From positions 1-8,461 of the forward strand of contig DCVI01000059.1 in assembly GCA_002327315.1 (NCBI GenBank): DNA of 8,461 nt, written 5' to 3'. Below, in pieces: positions 1-5,762 of the stretch. Position 1 is the stretch's first letter. Each line of letters starts with the position of its first letter. The position numbers were made by a program, and so were the translations under genes. The notes under the pieces are model-generated. The model made no database searches and was not told the origin of the DNA. It saw nothing but the letters and a program-made list of their open reading frames with translations. The stretch is from Syntrophaceae bacterium UBA2192. Lineage in GTDB: Bacteria > Desulfobacterota > Syntrophia > Syntrophales > UBA2192.

Positions 1-17
1 GCGCCCATGCTGGGCGC
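1..17 (-). repeat. GC-rich inverted repeat at the window edge
   Basis: A perfect 6-bp stem (GCGCCC/GGGCGC) encloses a 5-base loop. The bases at 18-19 could extend the stem if the sequence continues symmetrically beyond base 1. It lies just past the second terminator of the Trp leader on the minus strand. It could be another leader hairpin, a terminator whose U tract is cut off, or part of a dispersed repeat; the window edge prevents a decision. Confidence 0.45.
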
Positions 18-20
18 ACC

Positions 21-52
21 AACAAAAAGGCCGTGCTCTTTGCACGGCCTTT
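21..52 (-). terminator. Second terminator hairpin of the Trp leader
   Basis: An uninterrupted 11-bp stem (52-42 with 36-26, arm core GGCCGTGC) with a 5-base loop is followed on the minus strand by TTTTTGTT (28-21). The opposite strand lacks a comparable U tract, so the terminator is oriented leftward. Its 5' arm repeats the 5' arm of the upstream hairpin at 67-106. It can therefore pair instead with the 3' arm of that hairpin (78-69 with 52-43, ten pairs including one G-U). It may be a fail-safe terminator or a second element of the attenuation switch. Confidence 0.75.
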
Positions 53-66
53 GGTCTTTATGGCAC

Positions 67-106
67 AAAAAAGCCGTGGAGCACCTTCGGGGTCCCCCAC
101 GGCCTT
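67..106 (-). terminator. Trp attenuator: rho-independent terminator
   Basis: On the minus strand the arm at 106-97 (core GCCGTGG at 103-97) pairs with CCACGGC at 79-73. A G-U and two A-T pairs extend it outward into the first U residues. An inner helix (96-95 with 80-81, then 93-91 with 83-85) encloses a small loop. The stem is followed immediately by TTTTTT (72-67). The hairpin starts 19 bases after the stop codon of the Trp-rich leader peptide. Its 5' arm (104-96) can also pair with 138-130 in the leader ORF, which would prevent termination. This is the arrangement expected of region 3:4 in a trp-type attenuator. Confidence 0.85.
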
Positions 107-125
107 GATCAGTCAATTGATATTC

Positions 126-200
126 TTATGGCAGCAGGCAAACCCCTCCTATGAAGTTGCGCCACCACCAATAATTCTTCAAAATGCGGGATGTGTACAT
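126..200 (-). CDS. trpL: Trp leader peptide (24 aa, three consecutive Trp codons)
   Basis: This short ORF begins with ATG at 200-198. A GGAG ribosome-binding site at 212-209 lies 8 bases upstream, and the ORF ends with TAA at 128-126. Residues 10-16 read Tyr-Trp-Trp-Trp-Arg-Asn-Phe, with the three TGG codons at 170-162; the C-terminal half is a bland hydrophobic run. It sits between a strong promoter (224-252) and a terminator hairpin (67-106), the defining context of an attenuation leader peptide. The peptide probably has no function itself; ribosome position on the Trp codons is the signal. The Trp codons can pair with 137-129 (region 1:2), and a ribosome at the stop codon would cover that same segment. 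The gene being controlled lies left of base 1 and is not seen. The name trpL rests on the Trp codons and layout, not on a database match. Confidence 0.83.
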   Translation of the reverse strand: MYTSRILKNYWWWRNFIGGVCLLP

Positions 201-223
201 GGGTACTGCTCCAATTGGTCGTA

Positions 224-252
224 CTTTTAGCAGGATTTCCGCTGCCTGTCAA
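224..252 (-). promoter_or_regulatory. Sigma70 promoter of the Trp leader
   Basis: A consensus -35 box TTGACA (252-247) is followed after exactly 17 bases by TAAAAG (229-224). A TG one base upstream of the -10 (232-231) gives an extended -10. Transcription should start near 217, leaving a 5' leader of about 17 bases before the leader-peptide ATG. The promoter starts about 68 bases after the ogt stop codon, so the Trp leader has its own transcription start. I see no convincing TrpR-like operator palindrome over it. Confidence 0.82.
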
Positions 253-319
253 CGAAAAGATGGAAGTCAGGAAGTTATGAAGAGCGGAAGATCGGAGTTA
301 ATGAAAGATATCTTTTTTC

Positions 320-886
320 TTAATAGTAGAGCTTCGTCGACCTGACTCTGCCCCTGTCGTCGATGACCACCCCCTCCTGTTCCAGAAGAATTCTCTTCAT
401 GGCAAGTCCTCCCTGGTATCCGCCGAGCGTGCCGTCGGAACGGATCGCCCGGTGGCAGGGGATGACGATGGGAAAGGGGTTTGTCGCCAGGGCGTTGCCC
501 ACGGCCCGGGCGCCCCCGGGAATGCCCAGATGGGCGGCCATCCGACCGTACGTGCTCACGGAACCCCGCGGGATGCCGTATTCCGCCATAAGGACTCTCC
601 GCTGAAACGTGGGACAGAGATCGAGCCGCACATGCCCGAGCACAAAACGGACATCGGCGCCGTCGAGAAACGCCGCGATCCGCCCGGCCAGATCGTCGAT
701 GAGGCCGCAGGGCGTTGGGACTGAATCCGGGAATTGCTCCTTCAGGACGGTTTCCGCCGGCTGCCCCGGTCTCGATATCAGGATCTGCCGGACCACGGGC
801 CTGTCCGACCGGGTTTCCCACAGGATTACGGCAGATCCGAATCGGGTCTTTCGCACGATGTGACGAAGCCGATCTTCCTTTTGCAT
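320..886 (-). CDS. ogt: Methylated-DNA--protein-cysteine methyltransferase
   Basis: Suicide DNA-repair protein that transfers the alkyl group from O6-alkylguanine (and O4-alkylthymine) to its own cysteine. From ATG at 886 it is 188 aa. The C-terminal part is the winged-helix DNA-binding/active-site domain: RGSVSTYG (107-114) with Tyr113, the GARAVGNAL segment with the Arg127 'finger', Asn136, the hallmark PCHR with acceptor Cys144 and His145, then GTLGGYQGGL and Glu171. Spacing of Asn136, Cys144 and Glu171 matches the Asn-Cys-Glu network of human AGT. The N-terminal ~85 residues are divergent, as usual in this family. The frame stays open up to 1081, but the extra residues look non-coding and ATG 886 gives the normal family length. 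No good Shine-Dalgarno sits at standard distance; a GGAGG at 907-903 is about 16 bases away and can pair with an upstream CCTCC. No Ada regulatory domain is present. Confidence 0.9.
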   Translation of the reverse strand: MQKEDRLRHIVRKTRFGSAVILWETRSDRPVVRQILISRPGQPAETVLKEQFPDSVPTPCGLIDDLAGRIAAFLDGADVRFVLGHVRLDLCPTFQRRVLMAEYGIPRGSVSTYGRMAAHLGIPGGARAVGNALATNPFPIVIPCHRAIRSDGTLGGYQGGLAMKRILLEQEGVVIDDRGRVRSTKLYY

Positions 887-1094
887 GGAACTTCGGCCTG
901 AACCTCCGTTGGCGGCCAACCGTTTCAGGAGGGCCGTAACCTGATGCCTCCGAAAACCCAGCCCCGAATCGAGCGGGTATTTTCCCGCAAGCCCACCGGA
1001 CCCTTTCTGCCTTGCCCCGGGAAAGCAACGAGGCGGCTCCTTGACGATGCCGCCCCGTTCACTGACCCGTGGGAAACACAAACATCTCCGAGGG

Positions 1095-1730
1095 CTAGAA
1101 GCGATACTTCAGCCCCACCGTGATCATGTGGTTGGTGAGATCCCCGTCGCCGTTGTCGAAGCCGTAGGAACATTGGACGTAGCGATAACCCACATCGATG
1201 GCCCATTGGGGATGGAACACAAAATCGGCCCCGAGGAGGAACTGCCAGGCGAAGTCGTTCGAAGACTGGTTGAGGATCCGGGAGAGGCTCCCCGTGCCCG
1301 AACCGGACGTCTCGCCCCAGGACCAGCCGATCCCCAGGCCGACATAGGGCTGGAACCAGTTGACGGGATACCGCAGAAGCGCATTCAGGAACAAGTTGTT
1401 CGTCGTGATGTCGCCGGAGTTGATCCTGGAAGCGCCCACCGCCTGGTTTTCGAAGTCGTTCGATGTGTAGAAATACTCCAGCTCCACGGCGATATACTGC
1501 ATCTGGGGCAGGATATAGCCTCCTTTCAAGCCCGCCACATACCCGCTATCGAGGCCGAGATCCCCGGATCCGGCGGACCCCCCGGACACCTCCAGGTCAT
1601 CGGGCATGGTGTAACCGCCAAAGACCCCCACATAACCGCCGGTTCCAGCCGCAGCAGCATTCCCTGTGGGAACAAAGAGCAGCAGGCAGGCGACGAACCC
1701 ACAAAGCGCATAACCTGTACACTTCTTCAT
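1095..1730 (-). CDS. Small outer-membrane beta-barrel protein
   Basis: Predicted 211-aa outer-membrane protein of the OmpA-transmembrane/opacity (OMP_b-brl) type. The start is fixed by an AGGAGG ribosome-binding site (1743-1738) 7 bases before ATG 1730. The N-terminus is a Sec signal peptide: two lysines, a hydrophobic core at about 7-21, and an AAAA stretch near 25-28 as the likely cleavage region. The mature part alternates polar and hydrophobic/aromatic residues and is rich in Gly and Tyr, with strand-like segments such as GYVGVFGGY at the start and VGLKYRF at the end. The terminal Phe is the typical BAM-recognition signal. About eight strands would fit the length. It has its own promoter and is not obviously linked to aromatic biosynthesis. 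The specific function is unknown. Confidence 0.85.
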   Translation of the reverse strand: MKKCTGYALCGFVACLLLFVPTGNAAAAGTGGYVGVFGGYTMPDDLEVSGGSAGSGDLGLDSGYVAGLKGGYILPQMQYIAVELEYFYTSNDFENQAVGASRINSGDITTNNLFLNALLRYPVNWFQPYVGLGIGWSWGETSGSGTGSLSRILNQSSNDFAWQFLLGADFVFHPQWAIDVGYRYVQCSYGFDNGDGDLTNHMITVGLKYRF

Positions 1731-1888
1731 CACACGACCTCCTTTTTCGCGATTTATGGCTCGATTGCCGTGAGCAGTCGCCACGGCGAGACATCCAATG
1801 GGATTTCTGCAGCATTGTAAACGAGGGTCCGGGGCGGTAGCGATCAGGTGTTTCGGAAACGACATCTGCGATAGGTCAATTCTTGGGT

Positions 1889-1917
1889 AGGATAAAGGCG
1901 GCGCAAAGCCCTGTCAA
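1889..1917 (-). promoter_or_regulatory. Sigma70 promoter for the outer-membrane protein gene
   Basis: TTGACA (1917-1912), a 17-base spacer, then TATCCT (1894-1889). The predicted start near 1882 gives an untranslated leader of about 150 bases before ATG 1730. The -35 box begins 18 bases after the tyrA stop codon, so the promoter sits directly at the end of the aromatic operon. A 6-bp hairpin (GCCGTG/CACGGC, 1767-1787) lies within the leader; I assign it no function. Confidence 0.7.
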
Positions 1918-1934
1918 GAAAAATATGGATCCCC

Positions 1935-2726
1935 TCAGCCGTTCCTGTTTTCCTGCCGGATCCGCTCCTCCAGCGCCTTCGCTCCCGTTTCACCGATGAG
2001 CGATTTCACGGTGCCGATGGCCCTCTCGTGGAACCTCAGGATTTCGGATGCATGGGGGTTTCCCGCGATGATCTCCGCATAGAGCTGCGGGTGCGAGAAG
2101 AGATTCTCAACGGCCGCAAGCCTTGCCCGGAAAAGCGGTGTCGAGAACCGCTCCAATTCCTCCCGCGAAATGCCGGCCTCACGGATCGAGAGGCCCAGGA
2201 CGAGCGTGTTCAGGTGATTGAGCGCCTGGACGACGGCCATGATCTCGTCGTGACGCTCCGGCGTTGTTTCGATGAGTGTCGCGCCTTTTTTCCCGAGGGT
2301 GTCCCGCACCCAGGGAAGCCATCTTGAGCCCCTGGCCGGACAGAGAACGACATTCTGCCCCTCCAGGGCGGGCACTCCCGGGCCGAACAGCGGATGCAGT
2401 CCGATAACCTCCGAGGCCGATGCCTCCAGCATGGCCCGCACCGGCCCCGCCTTCAGGGACGTGAGATCCATGAGGAGGGAGTCTTTCTTCACGTGCGGCC
2501 CCACCTCCCGGATGACGGCTTCCGTCACCCCGATGGGTACACTCACGATGACGACGGGACAGGCCTCGGCCATCTGCGCGGGACGAAGTCCCGTGTCTCG
2601 TCCCGAAACGTGGACGGTATGCCCTTCCTTCTCGAAGAAGGCGGCAAACCAGCGGCCGATGCCGCCGGTGCCCCCGATGATGCCGATGGGAAATTTGTCC
2701 GTGCCTTTCAAGGCAGTCCCCCTCAC
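1935..2726 (-). CDS. tyrA: Prephenate dehydrogenase
   Basis: Oxidative decarboxylation of prephenate to 4-hydroxyphenylpyruvate, the tyrosine branch. From GTG 2726 it is 263 aa. Residues 14-45 form a Rossmann nucleotide-binding start (IGIIGGTGGIGRWFA). HPLFGP (111-116) holds the catalytic His of TyrA. ERHDEIMAVVQALNHL (157-172) holds the second conserved His cluster, and the rest is the helical dimerisation domain. It lacks both the chorismate mutase domain of enteric TyrA and a C-terminal ACT domain, so it is a compact monofunctional form. The start is uncertain. GTG 2726 lies inside a repeat, while TTG 2711 in the same frame is preceded by AGGGGG at 6 bases and would remove only five residues, still ahead of the Rossmann motif. 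It is the last gene of the aromatic operon, 45 bases after aroC. Confidence 0.92.
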   Translation of the reverse strand: MRGTALKGTDKFPIGIIGGTGGIGRWFAAFFEKEGHTVHVSGRDTGLRPAQMAEACPVVIVSVPIGVTEAVIREVGPHVKKDSLLMDLTSLKAGPVRAMLEASASEVIGLHPLFGPGVPALEGQNVVLCPARGSRWLPWVRDTLGKKGATLIETTPERHDEIMAVVQALNHLNTLVLGLSIREAGISREELERFSTPLFRARLAAVENLFSHPQLYAEIIAGNPHASEILRFHERAIGTVKSLIGETGAKALEERIRQENRNG

Positions 2727-2756
2727 CCAGGCCCTCTCCCTCGGTGGGGAGAGGGG
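2718..2756. repeat. CCCTCACCC/CCCTCTCCC hairpin repeat between aroC and tyrA
   Basis: Plus-strand CCCTCTCCC (2732-2740) pairs perfectly over 9 bp with GGGAGAGGG (2747-2755) around a 6-base loop, preceded by a CCCCTCACCC box (2719-2728). From memory, this pattern resembles a short intergenic repeat seen in many proteobacterial genomes. Here it fills nearly all of the aroC-tyrA gap and runs into the annotated tyrA start, so the hairpin could mask tyrA translation initiation. Confidence 0.65.
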
Positions 2757-2771
2757 TTTAAGGAATGAAAT

Positions 2772-3824
2772 CTATTTACAGGCCTTCTGTCTCAGCAGGT
2801 GATCCGCAATCACCAGGCAGACCATGGCCTCGCAAACAGGGACGATGCGGGGGATGACGCAGGCGTCGTGCCTGCCCCGGACCGAGATCTTTCTCGGGTT
2901 TCCCTGGACATCGATTGTTTCCTGCTCCAGGGCGATGGAGGCGATGGGCTTGCAGGCCGCCCGGATCACGATTTCCTGCCCCGTCGTGATCCCCGCAAGC
3001 ACTCCGCCCGCATGATTGGTCTTGAACCCGCCAGGGCCGATGGGGTCGTTGCCTTGCGATCCTTTCATCCGTGCCGCCTCGAACCCGGCTCCGATCTCGA
3101 CGCCCTTAACTGTCCCGATGCTCATGAGGGCCCCGGCCAGATCGGCATCGATCTTGTCGAAGACGGGCTCTCCGAGCCCCGCCGGACAGCCCGTGACGCG
3201 GATCTCCACGATGCCGCCGAGACTGTCGCCCTCGCCCTTCACCTCTTCCAGTTTCTGCTCCATCCGCTTTGCCGCCCCGGGATCGGGGCACAGCAGGCGG
3301 TTTGCGCCGATGGCGTCTCTCGACCAGGATTCGATGCCGATCCCGCCCAGCTCCACGGTACAGCCCAGCACATCGAGTCCCTCGCGGGTGAGGAGTTTGC
3401 GGGCGACGGCGCCGGCGGCCACGCGGGCAGCCGTTTCGCGCCCCGAGGCGCGTCCGCCGCCAAGGGGATCCCGGATGCCGTATTTTTTCATATACGTATA
3501 ATCGCCATGGCCGGGACGGAAAACGTCGCGAAGATCGTTGTATGCCCCGCTGTCGGCGTCGCTGTTTCGGATGAGCAGAGCGATCGGTGTCCCCGTCGTC
3601 TCTCCTTCGAAGACCCCGGAGAGGATCTCCACGCGGTCTTCCTCTTTTCTTGCCGTGGAGGCCTTGTGGCCGCCCGGCTTGCGCCGATCGAGCTCCGCCT
3701 GGATATCGGCCGCGCTGAGATCGAGCCTCGGCGGGCAGCCGTCGATGACGGCCCCGATGGCCTTCCCGTGCGATTCCCCGAACGTGGTCACCCTGAAGAG
3801 CACGCCGAAGGTGTTACCGGACAT
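2772..3824 (-). CDS. aroC: Chorismate synthase
   Basis: Converts 5-enolpyruvylshikimate-3-phosphate to chorismate by 1,4-elimination of phosphate, using reduced FMN. It is 350 aa from ATG 3824, with AAGGAG (3838-3833) 8 bases upstream; an in-frame ATG at 3857 lacks this support. Family signatures are clear: FRVTTFGESHG (10-20, His19), SGVFEGETTGTP (69-80), RPGHGDYTY (103-111, His106), then GGGRASGRETAARVAAGAVA (122-141), and later NHAGGVLAGITTGQ. His19 and His106 match the conserved catalytic histidines at the same positions in E. coli AroC. The length is normal for the family. It overlaps the end of aroK by 11 bases, implying translational coupling. Small departures from the enteric sequence (HGDYT for HADYT, RASGRET for RSSARET) are conservative. 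Confidence 0.97.
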   Translation of the reverse strand: MSGNTFGVLFRVTTFGESHGKAIGAVIDGCPPRLDLSAADIQAELDRRKPGGHKASTARKEEDRVEILSGVFEGETTGTPIALLIRNSDADSGAYNDLRDVFRPGHGDYTYMKKYGIRDPLGGGRASGRETAARVAAGAVARKLLTREGLDVLGCTVELGGIGIESWSRDAIGANRLLCPDPGAAKRMEQKLEEVKGEGDSLGGIVEIRVTGCPAGLGEPVFDKIDADLAGALMSIGTVKGVEIGAGFEAARMKGSQGNDPIGPGGFKTNHAGGVLAGITTGQEIVIRAACKPIASIALEQETIDVQGNPRKISVRGRHDACVIPRIVPVCEAMVCLVIADHLLRQKACK

Positions 3825-4380
3825 GGGACCGTCTCCTTTTCCGTTTTCTTTCCTCATTCATCGGGTCGTCCTCGAGCCGCCCGGCGATCTCCGTCGCGAT
3901 TTCGGCGGGACCCTTCCCCGCCGTGTCGACGATGACATCGGCAACGTCCCGGTAAACCGGCAGGCGTTTCGCCAGGACCTTTTCGATCTCGGCAAGCGTC
4001 CCGGCCCCGGTAAGCGAAGGACGCTGCACCGCGCCGTTACGATCCTTGCTCATTCGCAGGGCCAGGATCCGTGCGTCGGCCTGAAGCCAGACAAACCGGC
4101 CCCCTTCCCTGAGCATGGACACGTTGTCGGGATCGATGACGGCGCCGCCCCCTGCCGCGATAACGGCCTCATCGAGACCGGAAAGCTCCGCGATAACCGT
4201 TTTCTCCACCTCGCGGAAGGCCTGCCAGCCTCCTGACTGGACGATCTCCCGGACAGTCCTGCCCGTCTTGGCGAAGATCATCCGGTCCGTGTCGAAAAAA
4301 GGACGGCCCAAAAGCTTCGCCAACTCCCGTCCTGCCGATGTCTTTCCGCTTGCGCGGTAACCGATCAAGATGATGTTCAT
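3814..4380 (-). CDS. aroK: Shikimate kinase
   Basis: Phosphorylates shikimate at the 3-hydroxyl with ATP. It has 188 aa with the P-loop GYRASGKTS (7-15), the shikimate/Mg motif FFDTD (29-32, Asp30 and Asp32), FREVE with Arg56, the GGGAV loop (77-81), the lid RPSL with Arg120, and the adenine-side KRLPVY (138-143). These are the complete NMP-kinase-fold signatures of AroK. The last ~15 residues form a strongly basic tail (KRKRRR) beyond the usual end. That DNA also carries the aroC ribosome-binding site and start, so the tail may reflect the overlap rather than function. No Shine-Dalgarno precedes ATG 4380. The upstream 100 bases are repeats, unlike the tight overlaps elsewhere in the operon. 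Confidence 0.95.
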   Translation of the reverse strand: MNIILIGYRASGKTSAGRELAKLLGRPFFDTDRMIFAKTGRTVREIVQSGGWQAFREVEKTVIAELSGLDEAVIAAGGGAVIDPDNVSMLREGGRFVWLQADARILALRMSKDRNGAVQRPSLTGAGTLAEIEKVLAKRLPVYRDVADVIVDTAGKGPAEIATEIAGRLEDDPMNEERKRKRRRSHVR

Positions 4381-4389
4381 AGATAAACC

Positions 4390-4422
4390 GGGTACAGGGT
4401 ACAGGGTATCGGGTACAGGGTA
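4390..4422. repeat. Heptameric tandem repeat (GGGTACA) upstream of aroK
   Basis: On the plus strand GGGTACA occurs at 4390, 4397 and 4411, with GGGTATC at 4404 and a partial GGGTA at 4418, giving about 4.7 head-to-tail units of exactly 7 bases. It lies 10 bases upstream of the aroK start codon and replaces any recognisable ribosome-binding site. Confidence 0.9.
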
Positions 4423-4442
4423 GAAACAAAAAGCATCAACGT

Positions 4443-4479
4443 AAAAAATCCCCCTTCATCCCCCTTTGTGAAAGGGGGA
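4443..4479 (-). repeat. CCCCCTTT/AAAGGGGG hairpin repeat between aroA and aroK
   Basis: A perfect 9-bp stem (4459-4467 with 4471-4479, loop GTG) starts 3 bases after the aroA stop. On the minus strand it is followed by a second GGGGGA (4454-4449) and then TTTTTT (4448-4443). The upstream TCCCCC can pair with either G-tract. Pairing with the second one puts the U6 run directly after the stem, as in a terminator. From memory, the arrangement resembles a dispersed intergenic repeat. It could cause partial termination or processing inside the operon. Confidence 0.6.
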
Positions 4480-4481
4480 GA

Positions 4482-5762
4482 TTAAGTCGTCCGATATAGC
4501 TTCTCGAGTTCGGCCCAGAATCCGGGGAACGATTTCCCGACACAGTCCGGGTTGCGGATCCGCATGCCGGGGACACAGAGCCCCAGCACGGCAAAGCTCA
4601 TCGCGATCCTGTGATCGTTGTAGGTCTCGATCTCGGCGCCGCGCGGCGTGCCTCCCGTGATGACGAGGCCGTCGCGGGTTTCCTCGGCCCGGATTCCCGC
4701 CTTCGTGAGCTCTGTCACGAGTGCCTCCAGACGGTTGCTCTCCTTGATGCGAAGGTGCGCCACATTGCGGATGACGGTCCGTCCCGGGCGAAGGGCCGCA
4801 AGGACTGCCAGTGTGGGCACCATGTCGGGAAGGTCCTCCATGGAGGCCGAGAAATCGCCCTCGATGAGCTTTCCCCCTGACACCTCGATCCACTGGTCCG
4901 TGGCCGCAACGCCGCAGCCGAGCTCTTTGAGGTACCGCAGGAACCGCACATCCCCCTGGTGCGTCCAGAAGTTCGTGTTCGTGACCCGGACGGTTCCGCC
5001 GCTAAGGGCCGCCGCGAGGAAAAAATAGGATGCGCTCGACAGGTCCCCTTCGACGAGGTAGCGGCATCCCCGGTAGCTCTGCCCGCCCGTTACGGCAAAC
5101 CGGTTCTCGCCGCGCTTCTCCACGGGGACCCCGAAGGCTTTCATCACCGCCTGGGTCATCTCCACATAGGGTCGTGAAACGATGGAGCCGTGGATCTCGA
5201 CCTCCACGTCCCCTGCGGCATAGGGTGCCGCGATCAGGATCGAGGAGACATACTGGCTGCTCTCGAGGTCCCGGAAGATGACCCGCCCGCCCCGAAGCGT
5301 GCCGCCGTGGACGGTGACCGGGGGAAAGCCCCCGGTGCGCCGGCAGGTGCTCGGCACGCCGAGGCCCCCGATTGCCTCGAGCAGCGGCTGCAGGGGCCTC
5401 TCGCAAAGGCGGGGATCCCCCGTCAGGGTGATGTCGCCCGACCCGAGGGCCGCCACGCCGATGAGAAACCGCATGGCCGTCCCGTTGTTTCCCAGGAAGA
5501 GTTCCCTGCCGGGGTTTTGGATGCGCCCGCCCGTTCCCGTGACGATCATGTCCCTGTCCGAGGTGACGATCCCGGCACCCAGAAGACGGAGGGCCTCCAC
5601 CAGGTGATGCGTATCCTCCGAGACGAGCGTGTTTCTCAGGATCGACTTCCCGTCGGCAAGCGACGCGATGACGAGCGCCCGCTGGGAGTAGCTCTTGGAG
5701 CCGGGGACCTGCAGCTCGGCATTGACACGCTTAAGCGGCCTGATTTCGATTACGTCTTTCAT
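4482..5762 (-). CDS. aroA: 3-phosphoshikimate 1-carboxyvinyltransferase (EPSP synthase)
   Basis: Transfers the enolpyruvyl group of PEP to shikimate-3-phosphate. It is 426 aa, essentially the E. coli length, with conserved positions in register: PGSKSYSQR (20-28; Lys23, Ser24, Arg28), LFLGNNGTAMR (88-98), ESSQYVSS (167-174), MEDLPDMVPT with catalytic Asp313, RIKESNR with Glu341, and NDHRIAM (382-388). It is of the class I-like type; the class II (CP4-like) substitutions in the PEP loop are absent. In the glyphosate-contact loop, residues corresponding to E. coli Ala95 and Pro101 are Asn93 and Phe99, while the Gly (94) is retained. It starts inside the aroE stop (ATGA). The purine-rich stretch before the ATG is too close for a standard ribosome-binding site, so translation is probably coupled. 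It is followed by 101 bases of repeats before aroK. Confidence 0.97.
   Translation of the reverse strand: MKDVIEIRPLKRVNAELQVPGSKSYSQRALVIASLADGKSILRNTLVSEDTHHLVEALRLLGAGIVTSDRDMIVTGTGGRIQNPGRELFLGNNGTAMRFLIGVAALGSGDITLTGDPRLCERPLQPLLEAIGGLGVPSTCRRTGGFPPVTVHGGTLRGGRVIFRDLESSQYVSSILIAAPYAAGDVEVEIHGSIVSRPYVEMTQAVMKAFGVPVEKRGENRFAVTGGQSYRGCRYLVEGDLSSASYFFLAAALSGGTVRVTNTNFWTHQGDVRFLRYLKELGCGVAATDQWIEVSGGKLIEGDFSASMEDLPDMVPTLAVLAALRPGRTVIRNVAHLRIKESNRLEALVTELTKAGIRAEETRDGLVITGGTPRGAEIETYNDHRIAMSFAVLGLCVPGMRIRNPDCVGKSFPGFWAELEKLYRTT

Noticed and set aside
33..230. A 65-codon plus-strand frame over the left-end region
   Set aside because: It has no ribosome-binding site and runs through both terminator hairpins. 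The minus strand explains this stretch as a promoter, leader peptide and attenuator.
280..297. Sequence resembling a sequencing adapter
   Set aside because: Short blocks look familiar, but their order differs from the adapter and the flanks are continuous genomic sequence, so contamination is not supported.
1032..1054. GGCGGC/GCCGCC hairpin after the outer-membrane protein gene as its terminator
   Set aside because: The loop is 11 bases and no U tract follows on the minus strand, so an intrinsic terminator is not supported.
887..1081. N-terminal extension of ogt, possibly an Ada-like domain
   Set aside because: The extra 65 residues lack the zinc-binding cysteines of Ada and look like translated intergenic sequence; ATG 886 gives the normal length.
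1686..1730. Lipoprotein signal in the outer-membrane protein
   Set aside because: Cys15 follows Phe-Val-Ala, a poor lipobox, and the hydrophobic core continues past it to an Ala-rich cleavage region, so a Sec signal is preferred.
1041..1820. A 259-codon plus-strand frame opposite the outer-membrane protein gene
   Set aside because: The minus strand has the signal peptide, the strong ribosome-binding site and the barrel pattern; the plus frame has none of these.
2799..3935. A 378-codon open frame on the plus strand opposite aroC
   Set aside because: It is the antisense of a clearly identified chorismate synthase. Its translation is low-complexity Arg/Ala/Asp/Gly without motifs, as expected for GC-rich antisense frames.
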